DNA of 10,833 bases, taken from assembly GCA_028679035.1 (NCBI GenBank), contig JAJRCL010000041.1, positions 1 to 10,833 of the forward strand, written 5' to 3'. The notes under the pieces are model-generated. The model was not told where the DNA came from. It did not search any database and was given only the letters and a program-made list of their open reading frames with translations. Position 1 is the stretch's first letter; each line of letters opens with the position of its first letter. Source of the stretch: Methanomicrobiales archaeon (lineage in GTDB: Archaea; Halobacteriota; Methanomicrobia; Methanomicrobiales; JACTUA01). Below are positions 1 to 7,099 of the stretch, in pieces. Position numbers and translations under genes: made by a program.

Positions 1-92
1 ACCGCCTTGAGGAAAATCTCCTGGCCGTGTTCGGGAAGGGCACTCTGCACCGCTTCGGGAAGGTCTTTGATCATCTTGTAGGGAGGTGGCAT
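1..92 (-). CDS. chaB: ChaB-like protein, N-terminal part (runs off the window)
   Basis: The minus strand from base 92 opens with ATG and reads MPPPYKMIKDLPEAVQSALP, then EHGQEIFLKAV, up to the window edge. This matches the start of the ChaB family, whose members begin with MPYK, a DLPE.V segment, LP.HAQ.I and a KA.N.AW helix. ChaB is a small protein of about 75 residues in bacteria, long annotated as a regulator of the ChaA cation antiporter, though its biochemical role is poorly defined. Only about 30 codons are inside the window. The start is supported by a GGTGAT ribosome binding site three bases upstream and a TATA box farther up. The call is good at family level; the function in this archaeon is not established. 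Confidence 0.85.
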   Translation of the reverse strand, partial: MPPPYKMIKDLPEAVQSALPEHGQEIFLKA

Positions 93-96
93 TCCA

Positions 97-102
97 TCAC
101 CG
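97..102 (-). promoter_or_regulatory. Ribosome binding site of the chaB-like gene
   Basis: On the minus strand the bases GGTGAT lie three bases before the ATG at 92. This matches the archaeal anti-Shine-Dalgarno sequence at the 3' end of 16S rRNA. It fixes the start at 92 rather than at the out-of-frame ATG at 97. Confidence 0.6.
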
Positions 103-120
103 CTACACCTACAGAAGAAG

Positions 121-130
121 ATATATAAAA
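121..130 (-). promoter_or_regulatory. TATA box of the chaB-like gene
   Basis: The minus strand reads TTTTATATAT, a strong archaeal TATA element, centred about 33 bases upstream of the chaB-like ATG. Transcription would be expected to start near base 100, giving a very short leader that just includes the ribosome binding site. The element is nearly symmetric, but no plus-strand gene starts at a fitting distance. Confidence 0.6.
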
Positions 131-284
131 AGGTGACTCCTGGCCGCATAATTAGCGAATCGGATTGCACACATTCTGTCAGATGCATCATTCTCTTCCT
201 GTCGACCGATTAGAAACATCTGAATCGGTTTTCCGGAATGGGCACGTTCCATTTGACATACCACCGCAGGAAGGGGGAATGGTT

Positions 285-299
285 TACCCGGAACGGGTA
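285..299. repeat. Short perfect inverted repeat (6-bp arms, 3-base centre)
   Basis: TACCCG at 285-290 and CGGGTA at 294-299 are perfect reverse complements around GAA. It could be an operator half-site pair or a small hairpin in the leader region between chaB-like and the PAS gene. No known regulator site was recognised, and such a short repeat can occur by chance. Confidence 0.4.
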
Positions 300-367
300 T
301 TCTGCTGCCGGATTTCTGATCCAGTATCCTGTATCGACGTTGATACTCCAGCTCGACTGAACACGAG

Positions 368-377
368 AAAGTATATT
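368..377 (+). promoter_or_regulatory. Possible TATA element for the PAS sensor gene
   Basis: AAAGTATATT lies about 65 bases upstream of the first PAS-gene ATG at 438. A start of transcription near base 398-400 would leave a leader of about 40 bases. The match to the archaeal TATA consensus is only moderate, so this is a weak call. Confidence 0.3.
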
Positions 378-437
378 GACGAAAATCATGAAGCTCTGTG
401 TGTCAGTGTTCTGCTTGTTATTGGAATGCATTGATGG

Positions 438-2297
438 ATGATGTATATGGTAAATCCAGGAAAAGAAACCAAAATCCAGGGCTTATTTAAAAAAGAAAGC
501 GGGAAACGCCTGAATACCGGAGAAATGGCCCATTTCCTTGAAAGCATCATTACGAATGCTAAATTATGGATGTCTTTTCTGGATTTGAAAGGAAATATCC
601 TGATTTGGAATCTGGCCGCCGAGGAGATCACCGGATATTCAGGCGATGAAGTCCTCGGCCGGAATACCGTCTGGCAGCTCCTGTATCCTGACCCGGAATA
701 TCGTAAACAGGTTACAAAAACTATCGTTGATATCATCAGTAAAGAAAAATATCTCGAAAATTTTGAAACCTGCGTATGCACGAAACAGGGAGATTTGAAG
801 AGAATCTCCTGGAATACCCGCGAAATGAAAGACGATGTCGGAAACCGGATTGGTTATATCGTCATCGGAGATGATATCACCGAAATCGCCGGGGCAAAGC
901 AGGAACTGAAGAGGTTTGCCGAATTCCGGGAGAGCATTATCATCAATGCAAAGCTCTGGATGATGTTCCTGGATAAAAATAACAATGTTACCTTGTGGAA
1001 TAAGGCGGCAGAGGAAATCACCGGTTATACCACAGACGAAGTAATCGGCAACGCGAAAATTTGGAAATGGATTTATCCCGATGAGCAGTACCGGCGTCAG
1101 ATCACCAAAAAAATCATTGATATTATTCAGAATAAGAAATACCTGGAGAATTTTGAGACCAGGGTTCTGACGAAACAGGGGCAGATACGGGAGATCTCCT
1201 GGAACACCCGTGAACTCACTGGTGACAACGAAGAACACCTCGGGTATATCGTCGTGGGAAACGATATCACCGATAAGGTCAGGGCAAAAAATGAGATCAA
1301 AGAACGCGAGGAATTATTCCACGGGATTGCCGCAGCCGCAAACGAGGCTATCGTTCTTATCGATCAGAACGGTCTGATACAGTTTTGGAATGCAGCAGCG
1401 GAAAGAATATTCAACATGACGTCCGCAGATGTCATGCAGAAGAATTTTTTCTCTCTCTGTTCTATCGATCCCTATACTGAAGAAGATAAAAATGCATTTA
1501 ACACATTTTTCACCGCTAACACCGGACCGTTTACAGACCGACAGCGCGAGATGAAGCTGAAGCGATTTTCCGGTGATATATTTCCTGCCGAACTATCACT
1601 GTCCCCGGTACAGATCCACGGAGCCTGGTCTGCGATCGCGATCATCCGTGACATATCCGAACGCAAAAAAGCGGAGAAACAACGTGTAATCCTGTCGGAG
1701 ATCGTTAAGTCCTCGAGCGATGCGATCATCGGTCTCGCACAGGATGGAAGAATCATTAGCTGGAACCTGGGTGCAAAGAAAATTTTCGGGTACAGCCAGG
1801 GAGAGGTCATCGGCCAGAACTTCAACCTCCTCATTCCACCGGATAAGATCGAGGAACAGTCAGAAAATCTGGAAAAAATCACGAAGGGAGAGCACATCTC
1901 CCACTATGAAACGACCGTCGTGGAAAAGTCGGGTGATCAACGGGTGATCGATCTTGCGATTTCCCCGGTGAAGGACAGTGAAGGGACCATCAGCGGGGCG
2001 TCATTCATTGCACGGGATCTCACACGGGAGAAGAAACTTACCCGGGAGATCATAACTTTTATCAAGGAGACGGCAATGCGGCTGAAAACACCAGTTGAGG
2101 TAGTCGAACAGAACATTGCGGCACTCCTCGAAGATCTGGAAAATGGGGAAACCGATCGGCATGAGCTGGCACTCCAGTTGCGGCTACAGGTGAAGAATAT
2201 GGAACAGATACGGCGGAATCTCCGTGACCTGAACGCTGCAATTGTGGAAAATTTCGAAGAGGTCAGCCCTGCCTCGAAAAAATTCCTCTCAGAGTAG
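438..2297 (+). CDS. Four-PAS-domain sensor protein with a kinase-like helical tail but no ATPase domain
   Basis: The protein has 619 residues and no membrane segment or signal peptide, so it should be cytosolic. PAS domains lie at about 33-149, 163-279, 295-410 and 420-530. Each shows the S-box pattern: an FW/LWN.AAE.I.GY core near residues 57-67, 187-197, 317-326 and 442-452, and a closing DIT or DLT element. PAS1 and PAS2 are a tandem duplication offset by exactly 130 residues. The last 85 residues are predicted helical. They contain RLKTP (548-552), which resembles the HELKTP phospho-acceptor box of histidine kinases, but methionine 547 stands where the histidine belongs, and no HATPase domain follows. 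Ligand and output are unknown. ATGs at 438, 441 and 447 are all possible starts; no strong ribosome binding site decides. The next gene follows directly, so the two are likely co-transcribed. Confidence 0.9.
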   Translation: MMYMVNPGKETKIQGLFKKESGKRLNTGEMAHFLESIITNAKLWMSFLDLKGNILIWNLAAEEITGYSGDEVLGRNTVWQLLYPDPEYRKQVTKTIVDIISKEKYLENFETCVCTKQGDLKRISWNTREMKDDVGNRIGYIVIGDDITEIAGAKQELKRFAEFRESIIINAKLWMMFLDKNNNVTLWNKAAEEITGYTTDEVIGNAKIWKWIYPDEQYRRQITKKIIDIIQNKKYLENFETRVLTKQGQIREISWNTRELTGDNEEHLGYIVVGNDITDKVRAKNEIKEREELFHGIAAAANEAIVLIDQNGLIQFWNAAAERIFNMTSADVMQKNFFSLCSIDPYTEEDKNAFNTFFTANTGPFTDRQREMKLKRFSGDIFPAELSLSPVQIHGAWSAIAIIRDISERKKAEKQRVILSEIVKSSSDAIIGLAQDGRIISWNLGAKKIFGYSQGEVIGQNFNLLIPPDKIEEQSENLEKITKGEHISHYETTVVEKSGDQRVIDLAISPVKDSEGTISGASFIARDLTREKKLTREIITFIKETAMRLKTPVEVVEQNIAALLEDLENGETDRHELALQLRLQVKNMEQIRRNLRDLNAAIVENFEEVSPASKKFLSE

Positions 2298-2302
2298 GTG
2301 AT
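2296..2302 (+). promoter_or_regulatory. Ribosome binding site that decides a TTG start
   Basis: AGGTGAT overlaps the TAG stop of the PAS gene (2295-2297) and lies four bases before TTG at 2307. The only earlier in-frame start, GTG at 2298, is inside this binding site and so is an unlikely initiator. Stop and binding site are interlocked, suggesting translational coupling of the two genes. Confidence 0.6.
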
Positions 2303-2306
2303 ACCA

Positions 2307-2891
2307 TTGGAATTTTCCGTTCAAGAACTCGATAAACACGACCTGTTCCTCGTGATGTCCTCCCCGTCGGCGATTCGAAAGAAAAACATTGACCTTATCA
2401 AAATCATTATCGGGAATAATTTTTACGTTGTAGTCATTACTGCAAACCAGCCATACGATATACTGAAAAAGAGTTATGAGAAAAGTGGGATTCCATTGGA
2501 AAAAATCTTTGTTATTGATACAATAACCCGGTACGCGATGGGACAGGAGACCCCGGCGGTGAAAAACTGCCGGTTCATCAATAATCCGGCGAACCTGACC
2601 GATATCGGTATTGCTACAACGGAAATGCTGAAGGAACTGCAGGGGAAAAACGTTTGCCTGCTCTTTGATTCCGTCAATGCCATGCTGATTTACATTTCTT
2701 CGCAGAACATTACCAAATTCATTCACTTTGTGACGAGCAAATTACGATTGCTGAACTTTGCAGGAATCTTTCTTGCCGTCGAAAAAGGGCTGGATCCGGA
2801 TTTGCTGGTACAACTGACCACATTTGTGGATGAAGTGATCGATTTCGATGAGGTCCCTGCCATCATTCCCGAAACACAACCTCCCAAATAA
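2307..2891 (+). CDS. RecA/KaiC-fold protein lacking a P-loop, partner of the PAS sensor
   Basis: From the TTG at 2307 the protein has 194 residues; a GTG at 2298 would add three. Residue numbers here count from that GTG. It shows an alternating strand-helix pattern like the RecA/KaiC core: LFLVM (16-20), then SSPSAIRKKN where a P-loop would sit but without GxxGxGK, YVVVIT (43-48), IFVIDT (70-75) and a Walker-B-like strand VCLLFDSVNAML (119-130), ending in an acidic, proline-rich tail. This resembles the non-nucleotide-binding RecA-like families that archaea place next to sensor proteins (DUF835 or DUF7504 type; exact family uncertain). No catalytic activity should be assumed. Its tight junction with the PAS gene suggests the two work together, perhaps as receptor and adaptor. 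No membrane segment is seen. Confidence 0.75.
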   Translation: MEFSVQELDKHDLFLVMSSPSAIRKKNIDLIKIIIGNNFYVVVITANQPYDILKKSYEKSGIPLEKIFVIDTITRYAMGQETPAVKNCRFINNPANLTDIGIATTEMLKELQGKNVCLLFDSVNAMLIYISSQNITKFIHFVTSKLRLLNFAGIFLAVEKGLDPDLLVQLTTFVDEVIDFDEVPAIIPETQPPK

Positions 2892-2946
2892 CCGATCGTC
2901 CCCTCCAAAATCGATTGAAAACCGTCATCCAGGCGGATTTCCGGAA

Positions 2947-2979
2947 CATCGGCCCAAAATACTGCACATCAGGCCGATG
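2947..2979. terminator. Possible hairpin between convergent genes
   Basis: CATCGGCC (2947-2954) and GGCCGATG (2972-2979) are perfect 8-base reverse complements around a 17-base loop. They sit in the 91-base gap where the PAS operon and the pilin gene converge. A bidirectional terminator or 3'-end structure would fit, but there is no following T-run, and archaeal termination usually depends on T-tracts. Confidence 0.35.
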
Positions 2980-2982
2980 CAA

Positions 2983-3393
2983 TCAGGGCGGGACAAAATA
3001 TGAAGTGAAAATGACCTGTTCGGAGGATCCGTCGCTATACACAACCTGGACTGAGCGCGGTTTATCTGGTCCGGGACAATCTATCTGCAGGGTACTGCCG
3101 ATTTTCCAGGACGTTCCGGTCCCTCCGCTTTCAGGGATAATGGAAATCCGGTTCCCGGGTATCGCCTGGCCGTTGACCCGGACCAGAATACTTTCCAAGC
3201 CGATTGCATCCCCACCGTTATTTTTCACAAGAACCTGGGTACTTGTATTTTCAGCGCTTGCGCTGACGTGGGGAAGTGCCTGCGGGAGCGGCTGGGAAAC
3301 CACAACAACCCCTATCAGGGTAACGCCCAGTCCAACCAGCCCTATGAGCAGAATTGCCCCGATAATGTCAGAAACGGCGGATTCATCCATCAT
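2983..3393 (-). CDS. Archaeal type IV pilin-like protein, small
   Basis: The protein has 136 residues. It starts with a short polar stretch (MMDESA), then VSDIIG and one hydrophobic helix at about 9-32. This is the layout of the archaeal type IV pilin N-terminal domain, whose members carry a class III signal sequence cut by a PibD/EppA-type prepilin peptidase. The rest (about 40-136) is a serine/glycine-rich, probably beta-sandwich head with LVKNNGGDAI and VRVNGQ segments, typical of small archaeal pilins. It would be a subunit of the fibre assembled by the TadA/TadC-like proteins encoded upstream. ATG codons at 3393 and 3390 are equivalent starts, with no clear ribosome binding site. It lies 127 bases downstream of the large pilin-like gene on the same strand, so read-through or a weak own promoter (GGAATATCC near 3428) is possible. 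Confidence 0.8.
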   Translation of the reverse strand: MMDESAVSDIIGAILLIGLVGLGVTLIGVVVVSQPLPQALPHVSASAENTSTQVLVKNNGGDAIGLESILVRVNGQAIPGNRISIIPESGGTGTSWKIGSTLQIDCPGPDKPRSVQVVYSDGSSEQVIFTSYFVPP

Positions 3394-3520
3394 AGCTGTG
3401 AAAATTCACGATAGGCAATAACCGGATATTCCTTCTATGGTAGATCGGTATGCAATCATTTCAATGTTTTCCCGGACGGTTCGGTGATTATTTCCCGTAT
3501 CCCTGCAGAAGGGACCGGTT

Positions 3521-4948
3521 CTACGGTTGCACAGAGAGGAGAAGCGGTACCTGCTGGACATCAAGATCAATATTGAATCCGGAAATGGTTGGTTCGCCAT
3601 TGATGGTGAGGGTGCATCTTCCTCCGGCCACGGTTGGCGGGGATATCCATGCCACCGGAACATTATATGGAGGTTCGCTCCACATGGTTCGCATCTGACT
3701 GAATGTAGTATTCCACATCTGGGCACTTTCTGGATCCGTATCGATGGATATGGTTACAGCCCGTGCGTTGGGAATGCCCTGTGCCAGTGGGAAAGGCCGC
3801 TTTGGCGACGAGATCTGCGATTGCACCTGCACCGATGTTGTACCCCCGACCGTGCCACTCCCGAGGATGGCTGTGTCTGTGATCCGCACAATAGCGATAC
3901 TGTTCCTTCCCCGTGTTACCGTGATAGCGGGGGACAGAATCACGGTCTTTCCATCGTCCTGTTCAAGAAATACCCCTCCCAACTGATAGAAATACGTCTG
4001 GGAAATCCAGTACGCATTACCGGAACGGAATTCAAGGCTTCCGAGAGGATGGGGATAGGATGTCGCACCGGGGATCAATACGCCCGTAAGCGGAGCTCGA
4101 ACGTATCCGTAATTCGTACTCGCATCCGATAGCCATGAAGCGTATGATACACTGCTGAAGGAAACCGGATAGGTTAGAGAAGTTTCGATGCCGTACGCCG
4201 GATCCCATAAATCCATCCGGTACGTCGACCCTTTCGTGATGTTTTCGGCCACGATCATATTACGGAATGTATCAATCCCGTTTTTATTGACGGAAATAAG
4301 CAGGTCGGTCTGGTAATTGGATCGGGACGTACTGACGCGGTCAACGCGGGGTGTGGCATTTATTTGAATAATCGTGCGCTGGGCAGGATCATCCACTGAA
4401 AAAAGATCGATACGGATTCCGGTTGATTTGGGAATAGCGGAATTTGCCACATTCAGCCCAAAAAGCGCCTGAGGCGGACTCGAGCCGGTGGAAATATTCC
4501 GATAGAGGTGTGCCGGCCTGCTGTACAGAACCGAAACATTCGGCAGCGTGTTCCCCGTACCGGAGGTCATCTGCAACGCATCAGCATTGATCGTAATGGC
4601 CCCGGCATGTGCTGTAGAATTAATCGTCACCGAACCTGATGAACCGAGAGGCGAAAGGACCGGAATACTATAGAAGGAACTGGAGGAACGCGTCGCAGAC
4701 TGGGATCCAAGATCAAAGGTAGTGGCAAAGTCGGAATCCACTGTGCCACTGATCACGAGAGAATCGACTGCCATTTTATAGTGGATCATTTCTCCTTCTA
4801 CCGATTCCATATGGTGTATTTCGGCCTCCCTCCCCTGCAGAGGAACGACGTACACGACGTACAGGGACATAATTACCATCAGAAGGGCGAGGATAAGAAC
4901 AAAACCAATAATCTCAGAAAGTGCATTCTCACGATTCTGCGCGTGCAT
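3521..4948 (-). CDS. Large archaeal pilin-like surface protein
   Basis: This 475-residue protein opens with MHAQNRENALSEIIG and one hydrophobic helix (about 13-36), the class III signal and membrane-anchor layout of archaeal pilins and archaellins. The helix is followed by a charged, probably helical stalk (40-65) and a long serine/threonine/glycine-rich region expected to be beta-rich and outside the cell. Six N-x-S/T sequons (N110, N137, N151, N197, N236, N413) fit a glycosylated exported protein. It is about three to four times longer than typical archaeal pilins, so it may be a minor pilin, tip or adhesin subunit; this is inference. It resembles long pilin-like families such as haloarchaeal DUF7289 in layout only. 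The ATG at 4948 has no Shine-Dalgarno site, which fits the near-leaderless transcript predicted from the TATA box at 4978-4986. Confidence 0.75.
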   Translation of the reverse strand: MHAQNRENALSEIIGFVLILALLMVIMSLYVVYVVPLQGREAEIHHMESVEGEMIHYKMAVDSLVISGTVDSDFATTFDLGSQSATRSSSSFYSIPVLSPLGSSGSVTINSTAHAGAITINADALQMTSGTGNTLPNVSVLYSRPAHLYRNISTGSSPPQALFGLNVANSAIPKSTGIRIDLFSVDDPAQRTIIQINATPRVDRVSTSRSNYQTDLLISVNKNGIDTFRNMIVAENITKGSTYRMDLWDPAYGIETSLTYPVSFSSVSYASWLSDASTNYGYVRAPLTGVLIPGATSYPHPLGSLEFRSGNAYWISQTYFYQLGGVFLEQDDGKTVILSPAITVTRGRNSIAIVRITDTAILGSGTVGGTTSVQVQSQISSPKRPFPLAQGIPNARAVTISIDTDPESAQMWNTTFSQMRTMWSEPPYNVPVAWISPPTVAGGRCTLTINGEPTISGFNIDLDVQQVPLLLSVQP

Positions 4949-5197
4949 AGGAGATAAGGAAAAATGGGGTTGGACGCGATATAAAGTGATTCATTGAAGG
5001 CCTCGTGATGAGCGATGGAAGTCGATCCGTGCGGACGTATCACGAACTTCGGTAGGATTGCACAGCTCGGACCAATGGAAAATCTGTGCTATGCTCTTTC
5101 ATTGAAATGGGTGCGTCAGCGTGGTTCGGGGGAAGATATTTTTCGGGGATAATTGCTGTTGGAACGATCCCGATGAGCATCGAAGAAAAAGTCAGGA
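4949..5197. other. Intergenic region between platform and pilin genes
   Basis: These 249 bases separate the end of the TadC-like gene from the large pilin-like gene, both on the minus strand. Besides the pilin TATA box, the minus strand has a pyrimidine run (CTTTTTCTTC, near 5183-5192) just past the TadC-like stop that could serve as a T-tract terminator. No gene was recognised. Confidence 0.45.
4978..4986 (-). promoter_or_regulatory. TATA box of the large pilin-like gene
   Basis: The minus strand reads CTTTATATC centred about 34 bases upstream of the ATG at 4948. Transcription would start roughly 25 bases downstream, leaving a leader of under about 10 bases. This agrees with the lack of a ribosome binding site and suggests the pilins are transcribed separately from the TadA/TadC genes. 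Confidence 0.55.
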
Positions 5198-7099
5198 TCA
5201 GATTATGATGTTAAACAGGATAAGAGAAGCGATGAGCATGACGGTTGCGTGCTTGAGCCCTGCCCCGAGAGATGATTCCCCCATCTGCCCGGCGATGAGA
5301 CCGGAAAAGAATGCCTGGACAAGGCAGGCGTGGTACATAATCCGGTGAAACGTCTGGATCGAGACCGAGTTTATCCCGGCAAACGCTCCTTCAGAAGGCA
5401 TGCCCTCCGTCCCAATTGATGCAAGCACCGGAAGGAATTGGGTACTCAGCACTGCAACGACAAAGAGGAACACAAAGAACGCGAGGTACACGATTGCAGA
5501 ATAAATGAACATTTCAGAAGAGCGTTCACGTTTCAGGGTATCCGACATCTTTGCATCGTTTGCCGCGATAGCCAGAACTTCGCCGATCGAGCCGCTCATC
5601 TCGCTGGCCTTGGTGATAAGGGTAACACTCCGGGCGATATTCGGGGTCGAGACCCGCTGTTCGAAACGCATGAGGGCGTCGGAAAAGTTTGCCCCCCAGT
5701 CCATGTCACGCTTGATCCGGCGAATCTCATAGGTAAGAAGGCCAAGATTGGTATGGACCATAATGGATATCGCCTGTGCGATGGTGAGTCCGACTTTGTT
5801 TATCCCCGCCATACGATCGAGAAAATCCGGAATGAGTGCTTCAATGCCGGCCACATGACGTTTCCAGATTTCAAAAAAGACTCCGTAGGGAATAGTCACA
5901 ATCAGGACGGCAATCACGATGTGACTGTCTATCAACGCGATATGGGCCTCTGGATCCGGCACTGGCGGTGTTATAAGGAAAATGCCAGCAAGGTACAGGA
6001 CTGCCACCGGGATGGTAATGTACAGCGTGCGGTTGAAGTTTGTTGAAAACCACAGGAAAGGGTGCCGGAAAAATTCCCGAAGAGATCTCAAGCGATCGTA
6101 CCGCACCAGCGTTTCAAAGAATTCTTTTTCATCTTTCTTTGAGACAATTGGCACTTCCGCATATTCTTGAAGCAATTTTACCTGGGTATAGTGCTGGACG
6201 CGCTCCGTCTTAATTGAAATCATATCGATCAGGACGATAAATGCGATAGAGCCGATCGGGAGAAGGATGTACGTGATAAGGGTCATCTGGGAAATGACAC
6301 CGCTCCCAATCATACCCATCACAACCATGATGATGATAAGGAAGAGTGGTCCGGCGACAAAGAGGGCTACATACCCCTCAGCAACGAGGGATAAAAAATT
6401 CAGGAATTGTTTCTGCTCAAACCGGGCCTCTTCCTGGTACAGCCGGACCCGTCCCGCGAAGAATTGTGCCAGGTCCCCACCACTTTCGATGATCGATACC
6501 ATATCTTCAAGAAATTGCTTGAGCTTTTCAGAGGGCGTTGTCTCCATCAGGTGACGGACTGCATGGATTACATCATTTCCGAAAAAATCAGCGTCCCGCA
6601 CGATCTGCCGGAATTCGACTGCAATCTCACCATAAATATGGGAATTCTCCGAGAGGGAACGGAATATGACCATGAGCTGGGCACCGCCCTTGCGCATGGC
6701 GTACATGTATGCGACCGCGTTGTGCAGGGTCAGGTTAATCCGGTTCGCCCGGTTTTTCTTCTGTAACCCCGGATATTTCAGTGCAGCAATATAGGTGAGC
6801 TGACACATAAGGAGAAACAGAAAGAGGGGTACGAGGATCTGGGGAGACAGCACACTCTCCAGAAGCGATCGTCCCGTCTGTGCCTGCGAGGCCGTTGCAG
6901 ACCCCGAAAGCAGCACGCCCAGAATTCCATATCCGAGGAGCGCAAACAATATGCCGGCACAGAGGGAGAAGATAAGCGCTCTCGAAAGGTAGCGTTCGAG
7001 GGTGATCCCCAGCCGGGCAGAGATCAGGTCTGCCTCAAACTTCTGGAACCGCACCGGATCCCGGATGACCCACCGCCGGATAAAAGAATGTACCTTCAT
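5198..7099 (-). CDS. TadC/ArlJ-type type IV pilus assembly platform, two-domain
   Basis: This 633-residue membrane protein belongs to the type II secretion F (T2SSF) superfamily. Such proteins form the inner platform on which the TadA-type ATPase acts to extrude pilin subunits. Two T2SSF repeats are visible, at about 122-262 and 421-555. Membrane helices lie near 41-65, 87-108, 241-266, 272-294, 361-379, 388-410, 533-556, 587-604 and 615-633. The first repeat has the typical AYMYAMRKGGAQL start and SIIESGGDL element, and the second the parallel MAGINKVGLTIAQAI and SEMSGSIGEVL. Two repeats in one chain is the usual archaeal form. The ATG at 7099 overlaps the stop of the ATPase gene (ATGA) and has no ribosome binding site of its own, so it is probably translated by coupling. 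Confidence 0.92.
   Translation of the reverse strand: MKVHSFIRRWVIRDPVRFQKFEADLISARLGITLERYLSRALIFSLCAGILFALLGYGILGVLLSGSATASQAQTGRSLLESVLSPQILVPLFLFLLMCQLTYIAALKYPGLQKKNRANRINLTLHNAVAYMYAMRKGGAQLMVIFRSLSENSHIYGEIAVEFRQIVRDADFFGNDVIHAVRHLMETTPSEKLKQFLEDMVSIIESGGDLAQFFAGRVRLYQEEARFEQKQFLNFLSLVAEGYVALFVAGPLFLIIIMVVMGMIGSGVISQMTLITYILLPIGSIAFIVLIDMISIKTERVQHYTQVKLLQEYAEVPIVSKKDEKEFFETLVRYDRLRSLREFFRHPFLWFSTNFNRTLYITIPVAVLYLAGIFLITPPVPDPEAHIALIDSHIVIAVLIVTIPYGVFFEIWKRHVAGIEALIPDFLDRMAGINKVGLTIAQAISIMVHTNLGLLTYEIRRIKRDMDWGANFSDALMRFEQRVSTPNIARSVTLITKASEMSGSIGEVLAIAANDAKMSDTLKRERSSEMFIYSAIVYLAFFVFLFVVAVLSTQFLPVLASIGTEGMPSEGAFAGINSVSIQTFHRIMYHACLVQAFFSGLIAGQMGESSLGAGLKHATVMLIASLILFNIII

Larger units (their letters stand above)
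93..437. other. Gene-free stretch between chaB-like and PAS genes
   Basis: This 345-base stretch separates two divergent genes. It holds the chaB-like promoter at its left end, a small hairpin-capable inverted repeat at 285-299 and a weak TATA-like element near 368-377 at its right end. An 89-codon open frame (165-434) crosses it, but it has no ribosome binding site, no recognisable motif and a cysteine/histidine-rich composition unlike the neighbours, so it is not called a gene. No RNA gene was recognised. Confidence 0.6.

Noticed and set aside
165..434. 89-codon plus-strand open frame between the chaB-like and PAS genes
   Set aside because: It has no ribosome binding site and no recognisable domain, and its composition (many Cys, His and Arg) looks like random translation. 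Minus-strand frames over the same region are no better.
3527..4132. 201-codon plus-strand frame opposite the large pilin-like gene
   Set aside because: It is antisense to a gene with a clear pilin N-terminus and sequons. Its translation is rich in Cys, Arg and His without any recognisable motif.
5438..6046. 202-codon plus-strand frame opposite the TadC-like gene
   Set aside because: It is fully antisense to a conserved T2SSF protein with clear membrane helices, and no family is recognisable.
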